Shown here piece after piece: positions 34,490 through 45,012 of a stretch of DNA of 64,000 bases (position 1 is the stretch's first letter; each line of letters starts with the position of its first letter). The notes under the pieces were generated by a model. That model was not told the origin of the DNA, ran no database searches, and saw nothing but the letters and a program-made list of their open reading frames with translations. The stretch is from Acidobacteria bacterium SCN 69-37 (lineage in GTDB: Bacteria; Acidobacteriota; Vicinamibacteria; Vicinamibacterales; SCN-69-37), in contig MEDJ01000019.1 in the NCBI GenBank assembly GCA_001724025.1, positions 350,359 to 414,358 on the forward strand, given 5' to 3'. Both the position numbers and the translations under genes were made by a program.

Positions 34490-34532
34490 AGGCTTCCAGA
34501 CTCCTTCCCGCCTGCAGGCTCCCAGCCTTCTG
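34490..34532 (+). repeat. Pyrimidine-rich dispersed repeat, copy B
   Basis: Copy of the block at 4718-4760, ending CTCCCAGCCTTCTG. An inverted partial copy lies just upstream (about 34455-34485), so the two can pair. It lies directly before the promoter at 34533. Confidence 0.55.
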
Positions 34533-34561
34533 TTGACAGGTGTTTTCAGCCCAATTACGAT
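34533..34561 (+). promoter_or_regulatory. Sigma-70-type promoter of the ABC/Gld operon
   Basis: TTGACA (34533-34538), 17-bp spacer, TACGAT (34556-34561). It gives a leader of about 95 nt before the ATG at 34662. This is the clearest -35/-10 pair in the window besides the metal operon. Confidence 0.65.
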
Positions 34562-34661
34562 GCGTGGCTGTCTTTAAGTAGATTCGTATCTATGTCTTAG
34601 CTGCCCTCACGGGCCCCGCACAACGGCGACCCGCCAACAGCCAGACAATGAGGAACCGCTC

Positions 34662-35613
<952 letters not shown>

Positions 35614-35621
<8 letters not shown>

Positions 35622-36393
35622 CCTGGTCCGGAACGTGACCGCGATCGCCGGCAAGGAGATGCGCGGCTACTACGGCTCCCCCGTCGCCTGGGTGCTGATG
35701 GGCTTCTTTGCCGTGGTGTTCGGCTACTTCTTCAACGTCTACCTGAACTTCTTCGTCGACCAGGCGATGCGCGGCGGCCAGTTCGGCGCCCCACCGCCGA
35801 TGCACGTGAACACGGACATGATCCGCCCGCTGCTCGCCAATGCGAGCGTGCTCGTCCTGTTCATGCTGCCGATGATCACGATGCGCAGCTACGCGGAGGA
35901 GAAGCGCTCGGGCACGATCGAACTGCTGCTGACCTCGCCGGTGACCGATCTCGAGATCACGCTCGGCAAGTTCCTCGGCGCGGTCTCCGTCTACGCGGGC
36001 CTGCTGGCGGTATCACTGATTCCGATCCTGATCCTGTTCAGCCTTGGCGATCCGGAGTGGAAGCCGATCCTGTCCGGCTACCTCGGCCTGCTGCTGCTCG
36101 GCAGCTGTTTCCTGGCACTGGGCCTGTTCGTGTCGAGCACGACGGCCAACCAGGTGATTGCCGGCGGCGTCACGTTCGTGGTGGCACTGATGTTCTGGAT
36201 CATCAACTGGCTGGCCGACAGCGCCGGGCCGACCTTCGGGCCGATCCTGAACTACCTGTCGGTCACGCAGCACTTCGACGACTTCGGCAAGGGCGTCATC
36301 GACACGACGCACCTCGTGTTCTACCTGAGCTTCATCGCGTTCAGCCTGTTCCTGACGCTGAAGTCGGTCGACAGCGAACGGTGGAGGGGCTGA
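35614..36393 (+). CDS. ABC-2 permease, GldF-like
   Basis: 259 residues with six predicted membrane helices. ITMRSYAEEKRSGTIELLLTSP is the ABC-2 cytoplasmic hallmark, and GKFLGAVSVYAGLL follows. It partners the ATPase encoded just upstream. The substrate is unknown. Confidence 0.9.
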
Positions 36394-36396
36394 GCC

Positions 36397-37986
36397 GTGA
36401 AACACGTCATTTCCCTGCTCGGATGGATCGGCGTCGTCCTGGTCGTCGCCGCGGTGATCATTCGCTTCGCGCGGCCCGATCTGCCGCAGTGGTCGCAGGG
36501 CCTGGCGCTGGCCGGCCTGCTCGTGACCGTGCTCTACACCCTCACCCAGTGGCGCGACATCGCGCGCTCGTTGGGCGGACGCGGCGTCAGATACGGATCG
36601 ATGGCCGTGACGAGCGCCGTGCTCGTACTCGGCATCCTGGTGGCCATCAACTGGCTCGGTTCGCGCCACAACAAGCGCTGGGACCTGACCGAGGCCAGCC
36701 AGTTCTCGCTGTCGGATCAGACCGTGCAGATCCTGCGCAGCCTGAAGAAGCCGGTGACGATCCGCGTGTTCTATACGGGCTCGTCGCAGGCCGAACACGA
36801 TCGGCTCGATGAATACACGTACCACTCGAGCCAGGTGACCGTGGACTACATCGACGCGGAGCGCAACCCGCTCGATGCGCGACGCTACGAGATCACGACG
36901 GTCCCGAGCTACATCATCGAGTACGACGGCCGCACCGAGCGTGCGAACGCGAACCGCGAGCAGACGATCACCAACGCCCTCAAGCGCGTCATCGAGGGCC
37001 AGCCGAAGACGATCTACTTCCTCCAGGGCCACGGGGAACCGGATCCGATGGGCAGCGACGCCGACGGCTACAGCACGCTCGTGACCGCGCTGCAGAACGA
37101 CAACTTCACCGTCGAGCCGCTGACGCTCGTGCAGCAGGGCGCCGTGCCGGCCGACGCGACGCTGGTCGTGGTGGCCGGGCCGAAGACCGATCTGCTGCCG
37201 GCCGAGCTCGATGCACTGCGCGCGTTCCTGCGCCGCGGCGGCAAGCTGCAGCTGCTGATCGATCCGCCCGATCAGGGCAAGGCGCCCGACGTCACGGGCC
37301 TGATCGCGCTCGCACGCGAGTGGGGCATCGACGTCGGCAACAACCTCCTCATCGACGCCAGCGGACTCGGCCAGCTGCTCGGCACGTCCGCGTCGGTGCC
37401 GGTGGCGATGCCGATCAGCCATCCGATCACCAACAACTTCGGCGTGATGACCGCGTTCCCGCTGGCGCGCTCCGTCCAGCCGATCGAGGGCGGCACCAAC
37501 GGGCACGTGGCGCAGGCGTTCCTCCAGACCAGCCCGCAGAGCTGGGCCGAGGCCAACGTGGCCACCGTGTTCGCCACCGGCCGGGTGGAGCGGAACGTGA
37601 ACCCGCCGAACATCGCCGGACCGGTGTCGCTCGCCGCGGCCGTCTCGGCGGCCGCCGAAGAACCAGCCACGCCGCCGGCAGGCGAGGGAGAGACGCCGGC
37701 CGACGACGCCCCGAAGCCGGAGACGCGCGTCGTGGTCGTGGGCGACAGCGACTTCGCCCGCAACGGCGCCATCGGCATCCAGGGCAATCGCGAGATCTTC
37801 CTGAACATGGCCAACTGGCTCGCGCAGCAGGAGGACCTGATCGCGATCAGGCCCACCGATCCGGCCAACCGCCCGGTGACGATGACCGCCAGCCAGGGCA
37901 GCGCCGTGTTCTGGTTCACCATGGCCATCGTGCCGCTGCTGCTGTTCGCCAACGCATTCAGGCTCTACTGGCGACGACGCGCATAA
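36397..37986 (+). CDS. GldG-like ABC transporter auxiliary protein
   Basis: 529 residues. Two or three membrane segments at the N-terminus, a large periplasmic part with the pattern KRWDLTEASQFSLSDQT and FLQGHGEPD (ABC-auxiliary family), a Pro/Glu-rich linker near residue 425, and a last membrane segment ending RLYWRRRA. It starts with GTG 3 bp after gldF-like. The family is always linked to ABC-2 exporters, but its exact role is not known. Confidence 0.9.
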   Translation: MKHVISLLGWIGVVLVVAAVIIRFARPDLPQWSQGLALAGLLVTVLYTLTQWRDIARSLGGRGVRYGSMAVTSAVLVLGILVAINWLGSRHNKRWDLTEASQFSLSDQTVQILRSLKKPVTIRVFYTGSSQAEHDRLDEYTYHSSQVTVDYIDAERNPLDARRYEITTVPSYIIEYDGRTERANANREQTITNALKRVIEGQPKTIYFLQGHGEPDPMGSDADGYSTLVTALQNDNFTVEPLTLVQQGAVPADATLVVVAGPKTDLLPAELDALRAFLRRGGKLQLLIDPPDQGKAPDVTGLIALAREWGIDVGNNLLIDASGLGQLLGTSASVPVAMPISHPITNNFGVMTAFPLARSVQPIEGGTNGHVAQAFLQTSPQSWAEANVATVFATGRVERNVNPPNIAGPVSLAAAVSAAAEEPATPPAGEGETPADDAPKPETRVVVVGDSDFARNGAIGIQGNREIFLNMANWLAQQEDLIAIRPTDPANRPVTMTASQGSAVFWFTMAIVPLLLFANAFRLYWRRRA

Positions 37987-38004
37987 GCGCGCCACGGTTC
38001 CCGC

Positions 38005-38137
38005 AGGGGCGACGCATGCGTCGCCCCTACGTCAGCGGACTCGACGGGCCATCCATGCAGGGGCGGCGCATGCATCGCCCCTACGCGCGCGGATCCGACG
38101 GGCCATCCCATGCAGGGGCGACGCATGCGTCGCCCCT
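38005..38137. repeat. Three palindromes, ~54-bp period
   Basis: AGGGGCGACGCATGCGTCGC-type palindromes at 38005-38028, 38059-38082 and 38114-38137, each followed by CTACG. The two spacers share CGACGGGCCATCC. They fill the gap between the GldG-like and DUF4340 genes. Confidence 0.85.
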
Positions 38138-38165
38138 ACGCCGACCGACAGGAGACGGAAGAGAC

Positions 38166-39554
38166 ATGCGAGGCGGACGTTCGCTGCTGGTGCTGCTGGT
38201 GATTGCGCTCGGCCTGGGCGCGTACATCTACTTCGTCGAGCGGGATCGCGACCCGGCCGCGGCCGATGCGCGCGAGAAGGCGTTCACCGTCGAACCGGCC
38301 GACATCACGGGACTCACGGTCCGCGGGGCGTCGGGCGAGACGACCACGCTTCGTCGCACGGGCGAGACCTGGACGCTGGCCGCACCCGTCGAGGCCCCGG
38401 CCGACAGCGCCGTGCTCGAGTCCATCCTGAGCAGCCTGTCGACGTTGACGATCGACCGCGTGATCGACGAGCAGCCCGCGGCCCTCGATCAATACGGCCT
38501 CGACACGCCGCGCATGCAGGTCGACTTCACGACGGGCGGCGGGGCCACTCACCACGTCCAGCTTGGCGGCACCACCCCGACGAACTCGGGCATCTACGCC
38601 CGCATCGACGACGCCACGCGCGTCGTCCTCGTCCCGGCCTTCGTCGAGACGACGTTCGACAAGACGTCGTTCGATCTGCGCGACAGGCGCGTGCTCGACA
38701 TCGCCCGCGACACCGTCGATCGCCTCACGCTCACGCCGCGGAGCGGCCCCGCGATCGACATGCGGCGCGACGGCGTGAACTGGCGGCTGACGGCGCCCAT
38801 CGACGCGCGCGCCGACTTCTCGCCCGCCGACGGCCTGCTCGGCCGGCTCACGACCGCGCAGATGTCGTCGATCGTCAAGGAAGGCGCCGAACCGACAGCC
38901 GCCGAACTGCGGACCTGGGGCCTCGACGCCCCGCAACTGACGGCCACCGTGGGCAGCGGCTCGACAACGGCCACGCTCGCGATCGGGGCCGCGCGCGACG
39001 ACACCGCGGTCTACGCGCGCGATCTGTCGCGGCCGATCGTCTTCACCGTCGACAGCAGTCTGCTGACCGATCTTCGCAAGGACCCGGCCGATCTGCGCGT
39101 GAAGGACATCTTCGCGTTCAACGCGTTCTCGGCCTCGTCACTCGAGCTCAGCCGGGACGGAACGTCGACGACCTGGGAGAAGACGACGCCGTCCTCCGGT
39201 GCCGACGCCGCGACGCAGCCGACCTGGGCGCGCACGAAGCCCGACGCCGGCGAGGTGAATCAGACGGCGATGACCGATCTGCTCAATGCCCTGTCGGCCC
39301 TGCGCGCCGACCGGTTCGTGAGCCAGGTCCCGTCCGCCGGCGAGACGCTGGACGTCGTCGTGCGCTCCGGCAGCGCGGACGCGCCCGTCGAGGAACGCGC
39401 CACGCTGCGGCGCGTGGGCGACACCGCGTATGCCGTGCGCGCCGGGGAGCCTGGCGGTGCCGTCATTGCCACGACGGATTTCGAGGCCGTGCTCACGCAC
39501 CTGACGACGCTCACGACGCCCGCCGCGCCCGAGACGCCGCCGGCCGCACCATGA
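38166..39554 (+). CDS. DUF4340 domain-containing protein
   Basis: 462 residues. One N-terminal membrane anchor (SLLVLLVIALGLGAYIYF), then repeated beta-rich DUF4340 segments (LTVRGASGETTTLRRTGETWTL is the typical opening; YGLDTPRMQVDFT recurs as WGLDAPQLTATV). DUF4340 genes commonly follow GldG-like genes, so it probably belongs to the same envelope export system. The ribosome site GGAGACGG precedes the ATG at 38166. Its stop overlaps the dacB start (ATGA). Confidence 0.85.
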   Translation: MRGGRSLLVLLVIALGLGAYIYFVERDRDPAAADAREKAFTVEPADITGLTVRGASGETTTLRRTGETWTLAAPVEAPADSAVLESILSSLSTLTIDRVIDEQPAALDQYGLDTPRMQVDFTTGGGATHHVQLGGTTPTNSGIYARIDDATRVVLVPAFVETTFDKTSFDLRDRRVLDIARDTVDRLTLTPRSGPAIDMRRDGVNWRLTAPIDARADFSPADGLLGRLTTAQMSSIVKEGAEPTAAELRTWGLDAPQLTATVGSGSTTATLAIGAARDDTAVYARDLSRPIVFTVDSSLLTDLRKDPADLRVKDIFAFNAFSASSLELSRDGTSTTWEKTTPSSGADAATQPTWARTKPDAGEVNQTAMTDLLNALSALRADRFVSQVPSAGETLDVVVRSGSADAPVEERATLRRVGDTAYAVRAGEPGGAVIATTDFEAVLTHLTTLTTPAAPETPPAAP

Positions 39555-41098
39555 TCGGCACGCGCCCGCGCGTCGCCGCCATCGTTGCGGCGATGGCGGG
39601 CGCGTCACTCGTCGCGTGCGCCACGCGCGGATCCGTCCCGTCCCCGGCGCCGCACGTCGCGCCCGCACCAGCCGGCAGCCTGCACACCGCGATCGAGGCC
39701 CGGCTGGCGTCGCCGGCCCTGGCCGGGGCGGCCGTGGCCATCCACATCGAATCGCTCGACGATCACCGCGTGATCTACAGCCACGCGGCCGACGCGCGCA
39801 TGATGCCGGCGTCCGTGCTGAAGCTGGTGACCGCAGCCGTGGCCGCCGATCGCCTCGGCTGGACGCACAGCTTCGACACGCGCCTCGAGGCTGCCGGTCC
39901 GATCGTGGACGGTGTCCTGCGCGGCGATCTGATCGTGATCGGCAGCGGCGATCCGACGATCGACGCACAGGATCTGCGAACAGCGCCGCTCTTCGACGAA
40001 TGGGCCGACGCCCTGCGCGCGGCAGGCATCACGCGCGTCGATGGCCGTCTGATCGGCGACGATTCCGCCTTCGCCGACGAACGGCTTGGCGCCGGCTGGG
40101 CCTGGGACTACCTGACGGCCGCGTACGCCGCGCCCTCCGGCGCGCTCAGCTACAACGGGAATCTCGTCGCCGTGCAGATCGCACCGGCCGCCGACGTCGG
40201 TGCCCCGGCGCTCGTGACGCTGCAGCCGCCGGGCCACGGTCTCGCGCTCCACAACGTCGTCGTCACCGCCGCGCCTGGTACGACGCCGACGATCGCGATC
40301 GAGCGATGGCCCGGAAGCCACACGCTCACCGTGCGCGGGCAGGTGCCGCACGGATCGGCCCCGCAGGTGCGCGCCACGACCGTCGCCAACCCGACGGACT
40401 TCTTCGTCGACGGGCTGCGACTGGCGCTCGCGGCCCGCGGGATCCGCGTGCGCGACGGTGCCGTCGACATCGACGATCTGACATCTCCGCCGACGCCGGG
40501 TCCACGCCGCGAAATCGCCCGTCGCAGCTCCGTGCCGCTGTCGAGTCTCGTGGCGCAGATGCTCAAGACCAGCCAGAACTTCTACGCCGAGATGCTGATC
40601 AAGGCGATTGGCCGCACGGCGGCTGACTCGGGTGGCGTCGGTTCGACCGAGCGGGGCCGGCAGCTGATCCGGCAGACGCTCGAGCGCTGGGGGATCGGGA
40701 CGGACGCGCTCGTCATGTACGACGGATCGGGTCTCTCGCGCTACGACTACGTCAGCGCGCGCCTGCTCACCGACGTGCTGAAGACGATGTGGCAGGACAA
40801 CAGGTACCGCGGGTCGTTCGCGGCTGCACTGCCCGTTGCGGGTCACGACGGGACGCTCGGCGCACGCATGACCGACACGCTGCGCCGCCGCGTGCAGGCC
40901 AAGACCGGCACGATTGCCAACGTCCGTTCGCTCGCCGGCTACATGGAAACCGCCGCTGGCGAACGCCTGGTCTTCGCGATGCTCGCCAACCACTTCGTCG
41001 CGCCGAACGCCGACGTCGACCGGATCATGGAAGGGATTCTCGGCGAGGTGGATTTGGCAGGTACGACGGGTACGACGGGCGAGAGGTGGGGCCCGTGA
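39551..41098 (+). CDS. dacB: PBP4-type D-alanyl-D-alanine carboxypeptidase/endopeptidase
   Basis: 515 residues. Active-site motifs: PASVLK (SxxK), SQN (SxN) in KTSQNFYAEMLIK, and KTG in AKTGT. The N-terminus has a lipobox LVAC, so it may be a lipoprotein. It trims peptidoglycan side chains and cross-links. The last residues, LAGTTGTTGERWGP, are encoded by an inverted copy of the repeat at 13884 and are not part of the family. Overlap with DUF4340 ties it to the ABC operon. Confidence 0.92.
   Translation: MIGTRPRVAAIVAAMAGASLVACATRGSVPSPAPHVAPAPAGSLHTAIEARLASPALAGAAVAIHIESLDDHRVIYSHAADARMMPASVLKLVTAAVAADRLGWTHSFDTRLEAAGPIVDGVLRGDLIVIGSGDPTIDAQDLRTAPLFDEWADALRAAGITRVDGRLIGDDSAFADERLGAGWAWDYLTAAYAAPSGALSYNGNLVAVQIAPAADVGAPALVTLQPPGHGLALHNVVVTAAPGTTPTIAIERWPGSHTLTVRGQVPHGSAPQVRATTVANPTDFFVDGLRLALAARGIRVRDGAVDIDDLTSPPTPGPRREIARRSSVPLSSLVAQMLKTSQNFYAEMLIKAIGRTAADSGGVGSTERGRQLIRQTLERWGIGTDALVMYDGSGLSRYDYVSARLLTDVLKTMWQDNRYRGSFAAALPVAGHDGTLGARMTDTLRRRVQAKTGTIANVRSLAGYMETAAGERLVFAMLANHFVAPNADVDRIMEGILGEVDLAGTTGTTGERWGP
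41058..41084. repeat. GTACGACGG repeat read as the dacB C-terminus
   Basis: Inverted copy of the 26-bp core seen at 13884, 41269 and 41310. It encodes GTTGTTGER in the dacB frame. Confidence 0.8.
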
Positions 41099-41106
41099 CA
41101 CACTTG

Positions 41107-41221
41107 GGCCCGTCAAGCTCAGGCACGACGGGGACGGTCCCCCGATCGTTGATTTTTCCTACCCGCTCCTGTCGCACCTGAGCTCGACACACGTCCCTTG
41201 TCGTCCCTGAGCTTGACGGGC
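41107..41221. repeat. Inverted repeat between convergent genes
   Basis: GGCCCGTCAAGCTCAGGC at 41107 and its near-complement CCCTGAGCTTGACGGGCC ending at 41221 could form a ~28-bp stem around a ~60-nt loop. It may end transcription of dacB and of the DUF4175 gene. Confidence 0.65.
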
Positions 41222-41268
41222 CGAGGCGTCATCGGCCCCCGTGTTGTACCTGTCGCCGGCCCCACCAG

Positions 41269-41335
41269 TCGCCTGTCGTACCCGTCGTACCTGAAAACCG
41301 TCCTACCTCTCGCCTGTCGTACCCGTCGTACCTGA
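41269..41335. repeat. Two GTCGTACC repeat copies, one within the DUF4175 gene end
   Basis: Copies at 41269-41294 and 41310-41335, opposite to that at 41058. The second encodes the last residues GTTGTTGER of the DUF4175 protein. Confidence 0.8.
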
Positions 41336-44300
41336 ATCTCTTCTCTCCTGCTGCGACAACGCCCTGAAATACTCGTCGACGAGCGGGCGGTACTTGACCG
41401 GGGCCTCGTCGCGGCCGGCGAGATAGAGCTGATCGCTCGTCGTGTCGGTCCGCTGTCGCAGGTCGAATTCCAACTTCTTCATGCGATCGAACGCGGCAGT
41501 CGTGAGCTGATCGAGCCCGGTCGGCGTGCCGCTGGCCGATGCGGCGGTCAGGTCGCGCAGCGAGCGCAGCACCTGATCGACAGCCTGCAGATCCTGCGGC
41601 GTGCCCCCCGACTCGGCGAGCTGCCGACGGAACTGCTGCGCGTCGTTCGTGAGCTGGCCGAGCTGGTTGCGGAACTGCCGATCGTAGTCGCCGCCGGTGC
41701 CCGGCCGCGCGTCACCCGCCAGCGGACCGCCAGTCCGCCCGTCATTGAACGCACCGCCCCCCAGACGCTGCCCACCCGATCCCGCACGGCCGCCGCCACC
41801 ACCCTGCATGCTGCCCTGCGGGTTCTGGCCCTGACCTTGGCCCTGCTGGCCCTGGCCCTGCTGTTGCCCCTGGCCCTGGCCTTGTTGCTGACCCTGGCCT
41901 TGCTGCCCCTGCCCCTGCCCCTGTTGTTGCCCCTCACCCTGCTGGCCCTGGCCCTGCTCGGCCCGCTGGCGCATCTGTTCCTGCAGCGAGTTCATGCCGC
42001 GCGTCAGGCTGGCGGCCTGCTGGGCGGCGCGGCTCAGCCCGTTGCCGCGCTCGGCTGCCCGTGAGGCCTCGAGCGCCTGCCCGACACGGTCGCGCAACGA
42101 GTCGAGGTTCTGCGTGATGCGTTCCTCGACCGGATCCGAAGCTGCCGCGCCCCCGGTCATCGCCTGCTTGGAGTAGTCGATGATCTCCTTGATGGCCTGG
42201 CCGCGCACCGAGCCGGCCGCCTCCTGGAAGCGACGGGCGGCATCGCGCTGTCCATCGGTTAACGCCTGGCGACCGAGCTGATCGAGCTGCTGCTCGAGCT
42301 GCTGTACGCCCTGGCGCAACTGGTCCTTGTCGCTGGCCAGCTGCTCCAGCCGGCCGGCGCGGTCAGCGCCCTGTGCCCCGTTCATCGCCTGCACGCCCGA
42401 GGCAATCTGGCGCTGCCGCCGCGCCAGGTCGTCGGCCCGGCGCGCCGCGTCCTCCGCCGTCTGCTGTGCCTGCTGCGACCGGTTCTGATCGAGCAGGCGC
42501 TGCGCCTGCTGCAGCCCCTCGGCCGCCTGCCGCGCCTGCGCCCCCCCGTCCGCACCGCTGGCGGCTGCCTGCCGCATCGCGGTGGCCGATTCCTGGAGTC
42601 GGCGCGCCGCATCGGCCAGATCCTGCCGCTGCTCGCCCTGCCGTTCGGCCTCGCGCCGGAGCTGCTCGAGCTGCCGCGCGGCCTGCTCCACCTCGTCAGC
42701 CAGCGCACGCTGGCTCGCCGATCCCGCCGCGCCCCCCTGCTGGCCGCGCATCCGCGCCGCCTGCTCGGCCTGCTCGATCTGCCGCCGCGCGAGATCGCGG
42801 AGGCGGTTGGCCATCTCGTCGACCTGCTGCGACGCGCCGGCCTGCTGCGCGCTCTGCTGCATCTCGTACTGGTTGGCCATGCGGTCGAGCTCGAGCTGGA
42901 ACAGGTCGGCCAGCTCGGACGCGCCGGCGCCACCGCCACCCCCACCGCCCCCGCCGCCGCCCCCACCGCCCTGCTGGACCTCGAGCTCGTACAGCTGCTC
43001 GGCCTCCTGCAGGAACTTCAGGGCCTGCTGCTCGGCCACCAGGGCCTCCTTCGTGCGGATCGCGCCCAGGTGCCCCTCGGCGTCGCGCATCGCCTTCGAG
43101 GCCTGCGGCAACAGCGCGGCGATCTGGCGCAGATTCTCCGATGCGCCGCCCAGGCGCTGCGTCATCTGGCCGACGAGATCATCGACCTGCTCACGCAGCC
43201 GGCCCTGCGACAAGCCGACGAACACCGCATCCTCGCGGAACTTTCCGGCCTCGACCTTTGCCCGATCGCGTTCCAGGTTGAACGTGGCCGACACGATCTG
43301 CCGCTGCTGCTCGGACAGCGCCCCCGCCTGGTCCGCGCCCCCTCCGCCGCCGCCACCGCCCCCGCCGGCCTGCGACTGCGCCCGCCGGAACTCCTGGCTG
43401 AACGGCCGGACCTCGATGAAATAGATGTCGCTCGTCGTGACCTTCGGTCCCGCGACCGTGTCGGTGTCTGTCGCCCGCGCGAAGTACGATACGAAGTCGC
43501 CGGGCTTCACGCCCAGCTCCTCGAGGTACACCGTGTGCCCCACGCTGACGTCCTTCAGTGGCGAGGCGCCGGCGCGGTGGAGCGCGATCGTCTTCGGCTC
43601 GCCGCCGTTGACCGCGTAGACCAGATCGAGCTGCTTGACGCCGTAATCGTCGCCGGCCTGCGCCTGGAGGAACACTTCCTCGAGCGCGTTGGCCTTGATG
43701 TCGCGACGCGGCTTCTCGAACGAGACGGTCGGTTCGGCGTCCTCGAGCGCGTCGATGGTGTACTTCGGCGACGCGGCGACGCGCTCGCCGCCGGATCCAT
43801 CGAGTTCGACGTGGTAGTAGCCGTCTTCCCCGACGGTGAACGCGCCCGTCAGCGTGCCGTCGGCCTGCGCGTCGAGCGTCGCCGGTGCGCCGGGCTCCAG
43901 CTGCAGCCGCCCGCCCGGCGACGCCATCGTCGGCGTCACGCGCACGCGGACCTGCGTGCCGCGCAGCGCGGCCACGTCACCGCCAGCCTCGACGACCTGG
44001 GGCTCGAGCCCGGTGTAGGCCGGGAACACATATTCGAGCTGCATCGTGTCGACGGCTGGCAGTTCCACGACCGTCAGGCGATAGGTGGGCGACCGGACGC
44101 CGTCGGCCTCGACGTAGTAGTCGGCCGATGCGGCCACGTCGAAGACCATGCCCTCGAACGCATCGGGCGTCGCGCCCGCCACCAGCGGCACCTGCGTGAA
44201 CGCGGTCTCGCCGTCGGCCTTGAGGTGCACCAGCACGTCGATCGATCGGAAGCCCGACAACTGGGCGCGGATGATTTGATCCGCCCCCTTCGGGATCGTG

Positions 44301-44929
44301 AGATCGCCCGGCTCGACGCGAATCGCGTACGGGCTGGCCGCCTCCGCATCGCGCGAGAGCACGAGCAGCGCGGACGCGCCCTGGCGGAAGAACTCCGGCC
44401 CGATGGCCAGCAGCAGCGCCACGACCGCGGCCAGTGTGCCGAGCACCAGCGTGTTGCGCCGTACGGCCTGCCGCTCGACGCCCCGGACGGTTTCGGACTC
44501 GCGGCACTTCTCGGCCGCCTGCGCCACCATCCGGTCGACGATCGCGCGCGGCGCCCCGGGCCAGTCGCCGGCCCCCGTGGCCCCGGCGTCGACGGCGCTC
44601 AGGATCGCGGCCTGCAGCGACGGATCGTGCTCCTCGATGTACAGCGCCACCTGCAGGTCGCTCACCCGCCGGCGCATCGGCTTGACGACCCAGATGGCCG
44701 CCAGCGCGGCGAACACCGTGAAGACCGCGATGCGGAAGCCGATGATCGACGCCGGGCTGAACCGCGACAGCTGCAGCCCCCACGACGCGAGGCCCAGCGC
44801 GATCAGGCCGCCGCCAATCACGACGATCGCGCCACGCAGCAGCAGACGCGTCCGCCACCGCGCACGCACCTGACGGATCACGTCAACGACTTCCTGACGC
44901 TCGACGCCGCCGCTTCGTGCCTCGGCCAT
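41303..44929 (-). CDS. DUF4175 family large membrane protein
   Basis: 1208 residues. Two membrane helices near residues 35-95, then beta-rich periplasmic domains up to ~520 and a long alpha-helical, coiled-coil-prone part with many Gln, Glu and Arg. It has two poly-Gly linkers and near residue 1010 a Gln/Gly stretch (41825-41960). The ATG at 44929 has GGGAG 5 bp upstream; an in-frame GTG lies at 44935. DUF4175 proteins usually accompany MoxR, DUF58 and BatA genes, as they do here. The function is unknown. The end GTTGTTGER comes from a repeat. Confidence 0.85.
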   Translation of the reverse strand: MAEARSGGVERQEVVDVIRQVRARWRTRLLLRGAIVVIGGGLIALGLASWGLQLSRFSPASIIGFRIAVFTVFAALAAIWVVKPMRRRVSDLQVALYIEEHDPSLQAAILSAVDAGATGAGDWPGAPRAIVDRMVAQAAEKCRESETVRGVERQAVRRNTLVLGTLAAVVALLLAIGPEFFRQGASALLVLSRDAEAASPYAIRVEPGDLTIPKGADQIIRAQLSGFRSIDVLVHLKADGETAFTQVPLVAGATPDAFEGMVFDVAASADYYVEADGVRSPTYRLTVVELPAVDTMQLEYVFPAYTGLEPQVVEAGGDVAALRGTQVRVRVTPTMASPGGRLQLEPGAPATLDAQADGTLTGAFTVGEDGYYHVELDGSGGERVAASPKYTIDALEDAEPTVSFEKPRRDIKANALEEVFLQAQAGDDYGVKQLDLVYAVNGGEPKTIALHRAGASPLKDVSVGHTVYLEELGVKPGDFVSYFARATDTDTVAGPKVTTSDIYFIEVRPFSQEFRRAQSQAGGGGGGGGGGADQAGALSEQQRQIVSATFNLERDRAKVEAGKFREDAVFVGLSQGRLREQVDDLVGQMTQRLGGASENLRQIAALLPQASKAMRDAEGHLGAIRTKEALVAEQQALKFLQEAEQLYELEVQQGGGGGGGGGGGGGGAGASELADLFQLELDRMANQYEMQQSAQQAGASQQVDEMANRLRDLARRQIEQAEQAARMRGQQGGAAGSASQRALADEVEQAARQLEQLRREAERQGEQRQDLADAARRLQESATAMRQAAASGADGGAQARQAAEGLQQAQRLLDQNRSQQAQQTAEDAARRADDLARRQRQIASGVQAMNGAQGADRAGRLEQLASDKDQLRQGVQQLEQQLDQLGRQALTDGQRDAARRFQEAAGSVRGQAIKEIIDYSKQAMTGGAAASDPVEERITQNLDSLRDRVGQALEASRAAERGNGLSRAAQQAASLTRGMNSLQEQMRQRAEQGQGQQGEGQQQGQGQGQQGQGQQQGQGQGQQQGQGQQGQGQGQNPQGSMQGGGGGRAGSGGQRLGGGAFNDGRTGGPLAGDARPGTGGDYDRQFRNQLGQLTNDAQQFRRQLAESGGTPQDLQAVDQVLRSLRDLTAASASGTPTGLDQLTTAAFDRMKKLEFDLRQRTDTTSDQLYLAGRDEAPVKYRPLVDEYFRALSQQERRDSGTTGTTGER

Positions 44930-45012
44930 GTTCACTCCCGCCTGAAAAACGTCCCGTGGCCGAGCTTACCACCCACGCGACGGGCCTGGCGGTCCGCCAT
45001 CGAATGGTCACA

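Noticed and set aside
36013-37995. 660-codon ORF antisense to the GldG-like gene
   Set aside because: His/Arg/Asp-rich composition without any motif; the plus-strand gene is well supported.
38005-38137. Possible CRISPR array
   Set aside because: Only three palindromes, and the spacers are alike rather than unique.
41825-41960. Assembly error in the Gln/Gly tract of the DUF4175 gene
   Set aside because: The frame stays open across the tract and the pattern fits a linker; it cannot be tested without reads.
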